Source: Girardinichthys multiradiatus (taxonomy: Eukaryota; Chordata; Actinopteri; Cyprinodontiformes; Goodeidae). From it: a stretch of DNA of 64,000 nucleotides. Both the position numbers and the translations under genes were made by a program. The stretch lies in assembly GCF_021462225.1 (NCBI RefSeq), contig NC_061797.1, positions 40,876,147-40,940,146 on the forward strand. The letters are read 5' to 3'. The notes beneath the pieces were generated by a model. It searched no databases, had not been told where the DNA came from, and saw only the letters and a list, made by a program, of their open reading frames with translations. How positions within the stretch are numbered: position 1 is the stretch's first letter; each line of letters opens with the position of its first letter. Of the stretch, positions 54,861 to 64,000 are shown piece after piece.

Positions 54861-57800
54861 TTCATGTCGAGACTGTTGAGCAAGCCAATTTTTTCAACTT
54901 CCTTGTCCTCTACAGGATATACTTTCCTGCAATGTAAAAAGGGCTATCCAATAAATATTCACGTAAGTTAGGACAATGCCCCTGTGTTATCCAAAGAATA
55001 ATACAGCAAATGTGGTGACTGTAATTTTTGATTAAATGTATTTTCTACATCATGTTATAAAGACCGTAGCGTATCTACTGATGTGACAATCGCCATGTTT
55101 CTGACTTTACTTACTTTGTAAAGGCTGTGCTAAAACTCAAAAATACCTGTCTAGCAAGGTTATCTCCTGAAATGTATTCAGAGGGCTTACAATAATTAAT
55201 AGGAAAATCTATTTTGGCATTAAAACGATCACACACTACTTATGATGATACAAACGTTGCTATTTAACAGTCATATCTTTGGCAAAGTTCTCATAACAGG
55301 ACAAAAAAATTAAAATGACAAAATATCTTACAGGCAAAATAATAACAAAAAATTGCATTAGCCAAAAATATCAGTGATCCTGAATTTAAATATCTCTATC
55401 TGCCATAGAAAAACCTGTATCGGTCAACCTCTACATGTAGGTACATTGTTTATAGAAGGTACACTTGTTATTCAATTAACCATATTTTCTGAATATTTCT
55501 GAAAATCCACAAGATTCATATTAGTGTCACTAATTTAATGTGGAGTAAATGCACAATTACATTAGTAAGCATATTATACTGCTGAAAATCAGCTGAAAGT
55601 CAGTAATCACAAAGCCTGGATGGCATTTGGGTGGCAAAAATAGTTCATGTTGGACCAGGTTACTATGAATTGCTTTCCTCTTAATAAAAATAATATTTAT
55701 ATAAAAACTGCCTTATGTATTTACTCTTTGTCAGATCTACATTTTTGATGATCTTTCAGTGTGACATTTACTGTAAGTGTGACAAGAAGCAAGTAAACAA
55801 GCAGCAGAGATTATCTGTGAGCAGAAATCCTTATAATAAAAGAATTGAATTGATTTTGTACCACAAACCAAAGCATAAGGCAAAGATTCTCCTTTTTCAG
55901 CAGCTGAAAATGGTTTATAAACAGATGGGATAAAAATCACGCAAGCACAATAATTTCTGTTAATGACAAACAAAATGCACAACATTAAGAGACCGGCAAA
56001 CAGGAAAAAGGTGTTGTCAACATAGTGTTAGAGGGCAGCTTTAAATGTATGGGTTAGTGTTTAACAAAGTGCCAATCAATAACTCTTTTATTAGTCACCA
56101 CAATCACTGTTCTCGTGACTCAGAGAGCCAATTAATGGCATTGACCATCAAGTCAGAAGATAGAAAAGAGAGGAGATGGAAAGAAAAGATTGAGATAGAA
56201 AAAAAAAATAAGGCAGATATCAGAGGAGGGGCTGTGTGACTTCCTCATGTCTTGTTTCCCTTCTCACTGAATGTGGAGTTATGGAATGAGATGAGAATGG
56301 GATTCCCACCAAGTGATAGGCCCAGGGGTGTTCGGCTGGGGACACCCTGACAGAAAGCAGAAACTCTCTATCTCCCAAGAGGAAATCAGTGTGTGTGTGC
56401 ATATGTAGCAGCAGGGAAGGGGTTGAGCTGCTCCTCATCCCACACACACTCTATGTGCACATCATTTACAAGCACTGGGGACATGCAGAACTGGGAATGC
56501 GGCAGTGCGCGCCTTCTCACCATTGCTTTTGAATTAAAATGAGGTCAAAGAACTATAAGGCTATGTGTAAGCTCATTTCCAACTTCCTCCTGTAAAGCTT
56601 GACCAGCCTGTTTGCATACCTATGTGGAAGAAAACCTAGACTTGAGAACATGTAATATGCATTTTCCTGAAAGGTGACATGTCAGGACTGATAGATTTAT
56701 CTACCTCGACTCTGGATAACACATGCAAGTCTACTTATAAGTGTAATCATGAGTGGATGTTTTTTTTTTAGCTTTACTTATCATTCCTTTTTTGTTAAAA
56801 AACAGAGATCTGGCTCTGGACATTGAACTTTCATATTCCATTTCTGCTTGTGAAATGGAAGTAATTAAAAAGGAGAACACAGTATTTTTTTTGGGTATTG
56901 TTTTCAGGATTTCCAGGTTTCTTCCTGACGAAAAAAGTGGTAAAGGGGGACATCTGCTTCATGTCAGCTAGGACTGTAGTACTTGTTGCAGAGGTTATCA
57001 GACTCCCTATATCAGGCTGTGTTCGGAACATGGGAACCTCCATCCTCAAGGAAATGCTTACTTCCAGCATTGCCCTATGATGTACTCTGGGCAGAAAGTG
57101 GGAGCAAAGGAAGGACTGGAGGAAAACAGATGAGAGAAGGATGAGCAGCACAGATAGAATATGACAACATGTGACAGACCATGTTTAAGACCACCACAGG
57201 ATGTGGAAGGTTCTCTAACTGACTCACATGACCCATCAAAGCAAACCCACCAACAAGGTTGGAGGCAGTACATGCACATGAAATGAGAGTAACAAATATT
57301 ACACACTTTACTCATGAAAATGATGGTGTTTAAATTTTAAAAAGTTTTATGTGTAAGAAATTGGATATATATCACTTGTAAAATATCTTCAGATGCCATT
57401 TGTTGTAAATTAGTGCCATAAAAATAAACTGAGTTGAATTATTTACATTTTTAAAAGGTACTAAATAATTTCAAGTAAAACAAAGTTAGTAAAACTGTAT
57501 ACAGTCATGTTAAATAAATTAGAATATGTTTTCCAATGACGCTTATTTGGCAGATTAAAAATACTTTCTGAAAATAACAATTGGTTAAGCAGGTAATAAA
57601 CATTTGTTTCATTAAGGCCCCATTTGTTTATTAAAATAATTTTTTATTGGTCTGATTTTATTAGTCTTTCTAATCTTAAATGTAGTTGTCATTAGCTGTA
57701 AGTGGAAAATCATCATAATTAACAGAAAGGCTTGAAAGGTCTGTGTGTAATTGATCTATATGTCTTTCACTTAGGGAATTGAGTTACTAAAATAATTAAA

Positions 57801-57900
57801 CTTTTAAATAATATTCTAATTAGTTAAACATGACTTTACATTTATCATTAATCATTATGAAGAACACACCAGACAGGCCTTAAGCTTAGGAGAACTGTTT
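54861..57900. other. non-coding; AT-rich homeodomain-type cores at 57590-57860
   Basis: No gene found. The short plus frames 55715-55933 and 56753-56971 and their minus shadows have no domain. The last 300 bases contain many ATTA/TAAT cores in complex sequence. Confidence 0.35.
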
Positions 57901-57904
57901 AAGT

Positions 57905-58310
57905 CATTCTTTGAAAATAGAAACAACATATTGGCAAACCCACCAAGACACAGCTGTCTGAAATGAAACGTAGGGCAAGTAGAGCATTGATCAAAAAAGC
58001 AGTCAATAGGCCCATGGTATATCTGTAGAAGTTGTACAGATCAACAGCTCAGGTGGGATATTCTGTCAACAAGTCAACTATACCAGTCTTGTATTTATGG
58101 AAAAGTGGCCTGAAGAAAGGCACTGTTGAAAGAAAAAAAATAAGATGTTTTATTTTAGTTTTTCACTAGCCCTTTAGAGGACACAGTAAACATGTCAAAA
58201 GAAAACCAAAAATGAAAACTATGATCTACATGCAAAATACTGTGTGATACTGGTGAAAAACTACAGTGCACATGATCCTGAACACACCATCTCCACTGTT
58301 AGACGGTATG
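57905..58310 (+). pseudogene. Tc1-like transposase relic
   Basis: Nucleotide blocks 'ggcaaacccaccaagacaca', 'aggcccatggtatatctgta', 'cagctcaggtgggatattct', 'aaagaaaggcactgttgaaag' and 'cacatgatcctgaacacacc' follow the middle of a common fish Tc1 transposase gene. Frame is lost and both ends are absent. Confidence 0.65.
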
Positions 58311-59425
58311 TTCAGGAGTTGATAAGATAGAATGGCCTATGGTGATACCCATGGATATATACTGTATTTGTCGAAGTGTGAGTGACTGTAGCTTGACAAT
58401 ACCTAACTATGCTCCTGGCTAATAATACTGACACAGTTGTGTAAAGGCAGTGTATTGAATATCAGAAACATAACTTTATTTGTGAGTCAAAAAGGATGCT
58501 TGTCTCAGCTATATAAAACACACATCACTTGCATAGCCTGTTTTATTTTTATTACCACTATTTGTAAAGGCTAAGATCAAGTAAGCAGCGAGAGCTGACT
58601 GAGGAGAGAGAGATGAATTTTAATGAGATAAACTTTGTTGCATGTGCACTGACTTCAGTTTGACAAAAATAATATAAGTCTATTTGAGATGAGCCATGGG
58701 GTTCTTAAAAGCAAAACAAAATAGAGAGAAAACAAAAGAAAAAAAAAAAAACTACACGATTACTAACCATAATTAGGGTTGCAACCAAATGTGACAATAA
58801 TGTCTACATTATATTAGAGACAACAATGACTTCTAATATTTTCGTGAATACAACATCCACTGTATTCTCTGTGCATGTGTGCTGCCAACAGATTTTGATA
58901 TGGGAGCTTTAGATAAAGCTGAGTGAAGTGAGCTCTAAAGCTGGGGTTAACTGTGAAGATTATAGGACAACATATCGACCTTACCTCTGCACTTCCACTC
59001 CTTTTCGGTCAAGCATTTACTGCAACTACACTGTCTGCCATATTTCAACTAAAACAAACCCACAGAAATAACAGAAACAATCAAACACACAAAAGCAAAC
59101 TACAATATGAAGTTAGTTAAGTTTTAAGACACCGTTTAAAAATGGCTAGGTTGACTGCATAAAGGTTACGCTCAGAGATCAACGCCTTAGGGTGTTACTC
59201 ACTGCACCTTAAGGTGACACTGCAACTTGAATTCCATGTGGCAGTCACAGCAATGACAATGAAAAATCTTCTTTATGAACCAGGTTAGATGCTGCCTGTG
59301 TCAGTTTATTTTTTCACAAGAACACCAACTGTCTCTTAGAGATGTTTCACTTATCATTCTTAAAAACAAAAAAACAAAAAACTAAATTTGCATTGAAAAA
59401 AACAGAAGAGCTCTGTTCTCTCAAA
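58311..59425. other. non-coding, nothing recognised
   Basis: AT-rich DNA without a gene. Confidence 0.4.
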
Positions 59426-59429
59426 CCCC

Positions 59430-59815
59430 CAGTTGGTTGTGGCAGATGGCCGCTCACACTGAGCCTGGTTCTGCTGGAGGTTTCCTTTCCACTGTCAGTA
59501 CATGCATGCTCAGTATGAGGGATTGCTGGAAAATCAATCCAAGCAACTGTCCACTGTCTCTACATGCTCATTCAGGAGGAGTGAATGCTGCAAGTCACTG
59601 ACTCAATGCAATCCTTTGGGTTTCCTTAGATAGAAAAACTTTTTAACCAATTTGAATAATGAATTGAATCTGTCTGCACTGTTTGATAGTTAGGAAAAAT
59701 TGGAATGTAAGTACCTGACTTGAAATCTGTATGATTCAATTGAACCGACTTTGTAAAGTGCCTTGAGACAACGTGCTGTGAATTAGCGCTATATAAATAA
59801 AACTGAAATGAATTG
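59430..59815 (+). repeat. Teleost interspersed repeat, 3'-tail type (longest copy)
   Basis: From 'ctggttctgctggaggtttcc' to 'agcgctatataaataaaact'. The last 120 bp are the reverse complement of 2078-2217. The upstream part matches the usual extension of this repeat in fish. Confidence 0.6.
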
Positions 59816-59939
59816 AATGTGACTACAAAAGTGCTGAAAATGAGGAAGAATGGTAAGGTTAGTTTTCTTTGCTGCATCGGGATCTCATTGAAAGTGGATC
59901 CTGAGAACCAAATGAGAAACAGGGTGGCCATAATCATTT

Positions 59940-60265
59940 TGCTTTTATTGAGTTTTTATTTTGCAATGTATGTGTAATTCAATGACCTGTCCAAGACTAT
60001 ATACAGTTTTTTTAAAGATACATCCTGCATCCAGCGGATTTATCTGGATATAAAAACAAACAGAGAACAGTTTGTATATCTGCAGGAAAGTGAGAACTAC
60101 AGTGATATGCATAAGTAGTCATATTTTGAGTTTTTGTGGTAAATATCTGTTTTCCATTGGTTTTTGAATTGCTTTTGAAATTTCATCTGATTGAGTATGC
60201 ATTGTTAATTTTTTCATATATTTTAGCCTACTTAATTTTGTTCTATTTAAGATTCTACATTAAAA
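59940..60265. other. non-coding, nothing recognised
   Basis: AT-rich, possibly part of the decayed Tc1 element that follows. Confidence 0.3.
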
Positions 60266-60269
60266 CTAT

Positions 60270-60630
60270 AAATGAGAAATGCACTCCATAAATTTGGCCT
60301 TGATATAAGAGTGAAAAGAAGACAGCTATTGTTGAAAGAAAGCCCAAAAAGTTCCATCTGCAGTGCAGTTTCTCACAGTCCTTGTACAGCAAACATGTGA
60401 AAGAAAATGCTCTGTTCAAATGAGACTATGCTTTATCATTTTGGCCTACATGCAGAGTGCTAAGATAGGTGGACACACCTCCTATTCTGACTGAGCATGA
60501 GCAGAATGAGCAGCAATGTCACTCTGTAGTCATTAGATGCCAGTAGAGACATACCTCAACAGATTTGCAGCTTTAATTGCAGCAAAAGGAGGTTGTACAA
60601 AGTGTCAACAAAATATGTTAAGGTTTGAGG
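60270..60630 (+). pseudogene. Tc1-like transposase relic, internally deleted
   Basis: Same family as 57905-58310: 'gaagacagctattgttgaaagaaagcc' and 'aaacatgtgaaagaaaatgctctg...gagac', then after a deletion the C-terminal end 'gcagctttaattgcagcaaaaggaggttgtacaaag'. Confidence 0.6.
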
Positions 60631-60639
60631 CTGTATTGC

Positions 60640-61500
60640 TAAAACGTTTGAAGGGTAGAAATATGTTTGTAAGCTACTGACCGCGGTGACAATTTCACCT
60701 GTGTCATGTCTTTGTCAGGATTAAGATGACTAATCAAAACAAACCCTGTACATTCTGTACTATTATTTCAAGCTGAGATCTTTTGCCTGAATGATTTTGC
60801 GATAGGAGTTGAACCAGAATGGAAATGTAAGAGTTTCAGTAGGTAAGACATTGCACTGGGCCCTGAGTTTTTAGCTGAATTTTTGCCATGTGTTAAATGT
60901 GACATTGATGTTACTGACACTGCTATGACAGAAAGAAAAAAAAAAAAAGAGCAGGTCTGTATTATCTGTATGGGTTCCACAAACCAACATAAAAAGTATC
61001 TGAAAAATTCACTAAGCAAATTCCCTGCCAGGAACATAAAGGAAAAAAAAAAATCCAAAACAATCAAATCTGAACAAATCTGACAGTCAGCTCACTAAGG
61101 ATTATTTACTTATTGACTCCCTAACTTCCCCAACATAATCCACCCAAAAAGCTTGGTGAAGCCTTTCAAAACAATTTATGCAAACAAACATCAAGAATAG
61201 CTATTTGTATTGGCACCAATTCACAGTAGACCAGACTGAAACCAAACCAGATGATACAAGGCCTTTCCCATCTCCATGTGTTACAACTTTAGAGGCAGAC
61301 ACACTCAACACAGCACATTGTTATCAAGGTTTCCACATTTAAACCCCTTCCCATCACTTTCCCCACTTTTAGGTTTGTATGGTAATGAATGTAATTATTA
61401 CAGGCACAGACAAAACTTTGAAGAAACATAACTGTTTACTGTGTTGAGTCATAATAATATTATGTACCTATTATGCATCTGCTTTTTAAATGTGGCTATA
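60640..61500. other. non-coding, nothing recognised
   Basis: No gene or named repeat. Confidence 0.4.
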
Positions 61501-61505
61501 TTCTA

Positions 61506-62714
61506 TATACTGTCACTGCTTTATTAGGTAGACGTGTTTAAATGCTAATCGCAAGTAGCAAATCAGCCAATCACCTGGCAGCATCTGAAAGCATTTAGTC
61601 ATCTAGGAGGGTTGTGCATTTCTGGTCTGTGACACATCTCAATACGCTGTCAAAGGTTGGATATATTTTAGATAATAGATTTTAAAAATATATGACACAA
61701 TAAGATCCACCCATCTTATCAAGATGTTGTTCCACTCAAATACTTTAAGGTAAACAAAGTGTGAGTTGATATGAATGACTTTCATGTGATAGTTCATAGT
61801 TTTGATGCAACAAGGCAAAGCAAATAAATTAAACTATCCTACTAAGAAAATTAACTCAATAAAACAATTAACCTTTAAAAGATATTTATTAGATCAAATT
61901 GTGTTGATGCAAGGAACTGAAAACTGATACATTTAGACTTGATCCTTAAAAAAAGCATGTTTTCACAGATTCTGCATGCAATTGCATCACACATTTGTAC
62001 ACCTGTGTATCAATGAGAATTTGGTAATGTCAACATTTCTAGCATCTGATGAAGACAGTTTGCCAAAGATCAACCAAAGAAACAGGATTTAATTTAGTTT
62101 GATTGTGGAATGATTCTTGGTGGAAGATGGGCTGGTCAAAGTATTTCAGAAAATGCCTATCTCCTGGAATTTGCATGCACAATCCTCCCTCTGGTTCAGA
62201 GAGAATAGTCTAAAAAGATAAAATATTCAGTGAGCAGGAGATGGGTAAATGATAATGCCTTGTTGATGCCAGAGGCCAGAGGAGAATGGGCAGACTGGTT
62301 TGATATGATAGAAGGGGAACAGTACTTCACATAACCACTCTTTTAAACCAAGATATGCAGAATACCACATATCAGAACTAAATGTACAATCTGATCAGTT
62401 CGATGAATACTTTTAGTGGGATAATACACTGTATCTGACAGCACAAATTATATAAGACTGGTTTCTTAACAATGACAATACGTTCACTTCACATCAGTAG
62501 TCTCCAAAGTCACCAGATTTCAATCTAATAGAGCAACTTTGTGATGTGGTGAAACAGGAGATTGACATAATGGATGTGCAGCCAACAAACAGCGAATGCA
62601 TCAGTGCATCAATGTTTCCAACTCCTTGTTCAATGTGTGTCAGTCTTCAAGGCAAAACAGCATACAACTCTGTACTAACAAGTTGCCTTTAATAAAGTGG
62701 CCGGTGATTGTATA
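61506..62714 (+). mobile_element. Decayed Tc1-like element (ACTTTATTAGGTA family)
   Basis: Left end 'tatactgtcactgctttattaggtag' and right end 'ctttaataaagtggccggtgattgtata' are the diverged inverted repeats. Between them lie transposase-derived blocks: 'agatgggctggtcaaagtatttcag' (N-terminal), 'ccaaagtcaccagatttcaatctaatagagc' (Glu region) and 'gatgtgcagccaacaaacagc'. There is no open frame. Fragments of the same family occur at 4071 and 8617. Confidence 0.75.
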
Positions 62715-64000
62715 TTTTGCTGTAGGCATCTAAAACATCCATATTGCATGTTCAGGTCTAAATGTGCTCAGCTTTTGAACTAACACAATGGGAAATTCAC
62801 AATACAATACTGCAGTAAATCTTTATTATCACTTATTTTCAGTTTACAGCTATGCTGCACAACATATAAGATCCCCTGCCCAAAAGTTTGGACCAAACTG
62901 ATGAGAAGAGATGCCAATACATAACATGTTTTGCCTGGTGCTGACAGCAGTGGCTGTGCTGCGGTCAGTAATTGGGCTGACAGTAATAGGAACTGCCTTT
63001 CTGACTCTGTGGGCCCTAGAGATGCATCACAGTGCCGTTGTAGATTTAGCAGAGGTAGACACAGGGAAACCATGTACCGAAAGTCCAATTTTCCCAGTTT
63101 TCCTATTCTTCCACTCTTTTTGAACACTACCATGATCATTTATGTGTTGATTGGATTTCATGACCCCTTGGGCTCTTGTAACCTCGACAACTGCGAGTAT
63201 GCAATTTCAGAAACACATGGCTGTCAATGAGAAAATTAGTCATCCATTCATGATACCAGGGGATTTTATTTTTTATTTATATCTTTGCAGAGACAAGTAC
63301 TTACGTGACAGCAACATTTTCCTCCTACAGGCCCTCAGCTTTAAAGAAAGTTTGAAGTCAGCAACCTTCTCAATAAAGACGACACAAAAGCAAACATATT
63401 GATGGTAGTAAAAATGTCTAACTGAGTGGACTGAGAATACTCATCCAAATGTGAGAACTAATGTACATAAAACATAGATTCATGCAATGCCTTTCTGATA
63501 CACCCAGAACAGACATGTACATGCATCACTTGCTGACAAGAAAACCCGTAGACAAAAAGCCTAAGGCCTCCATATTAAAGACAGCACATGGATTTACACA
63601 TCACACAACATAGCCACAGCCTACCTGTACACCCAGATACATCGCAAGACACCTCGGGGAGAAAATAAACACAAATTCCTCCCACTCATTCTCCATCTCT
63701 CTCTAACACGCACCTTCATTTACACAAGCTGTGGAAGTCGGGCTCTCTCTCTGAGAGCCGTTATTTCCCAGAGTTACTGCTAGAACTCCCTCTCTGTCAG
63801 TGACAAGCTACAAATCCCTGACACCACCACTGATGATAGCTTTACAGTTGAGCCTCTAATGGAGTCTACCAGCCAGCACATGCAAACAACACATGCACGG
63901 TTTTCTGTCTTTTTCTTCTCTCCGTCTAAATCACTTTCTCCTTATCTCAGGAGCCCCAGGGGCCTCTGGGAGAGGCAGCTCCCAACAGAAATAGTTAGGG
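62715..64000. other. non-coding, nothing recognised
   Basis: Overlapping frames at 62780-63230 on both strands cancel each other as evidence; no domain, no repeat. The last 400 bases are slightly GC-richer. Confidence 0.4.

Noticed and set aside
62780..63230. Frames of 119 (minus), 70 and 99 (plus) codons
   Set aside because: Mutually overlapping on both strands without any recognisable domain.

Overview
The window looks like intergenic or intronic DNA from a teleost fish. It is AT-rich, it carries eukaryotic repeats only, and the repeat families (several Tc1/mariner groups, L2/Rex1-type LINEs, tRNA-derived SINEs, fish Ty3/gypsy LTRs, a class I endogenous retrovirus) are typical of ray-finned fish. 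I found no host protein-coding gene I can defend; one possible exon (about 28.8-29.2 kb, minus strand) is listed at low confidence. Nearly all open frames of any length belong to transposons or retroviral relics.

Layout. 0.9-1.7 kb: solo LTR with a 5-bp target duplication. 3.8-4.6 kb: LINE tail containing a 55-bp insert of Tc1 sequence. 5.9-8.0 kb: an LTR interrupted by a Tc1-like element (5990-7622) with 272-bp inverted repeats. 8.9-20.7 kb: a three-layer nest. A gypsy-type LTR was interrupted by a minus-strand endogenous retrovirus (8960-19724, 5-bp target duplication, near-identical LTRs), whose pol was interrupted by a plus-strand piece of a different retrovirus (LTR at 14272, truncated near 17030). 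21.6-25.1 kb: Harbinger-like, hAT and palindromic non-autonomous DNA elements. 30.2-33.4 kb: solo LTR, then a decayed minus-strand LINE split by a 1.2-kb long-inverted-repeat element. 37.8-41.9 kb: Tc1 relic, gypsy 3' end with in-frame minisatellites, then an old Tc1 relic split by a younger Tc1 element (39826-41435). 43.4-49.4 kb: two copies of one Tc1/mariner family, one with a complete 340-codon transposase, and an L2/Rex1-type LINE rearranged by an inversion of about 0.83 kb. 50.4-51.4 kb: an IR/DR-type Tc1 relic. 53-54 kb: two SINEs. 57.9-62.7 kb: more Tc1 relics and a common teleost repeat. Between these lie low-complexity or plain single-copy stretches, a few of which resemble conserved regulatory DNA.

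The strongest observations concern mobile DNA. Three Tc1 sibling groups with different catalytic spacing (DD34E, DD36E, DD38E) lie within 40 kb. The only uninterrupted transposase has Lys in place of the third catalytic Glu. A micro-inversion has split both a LINE and a transposon terminal repeat, so both can be reconciled by flipping one segment. All identities are by eye and from memory of families; no search was run.
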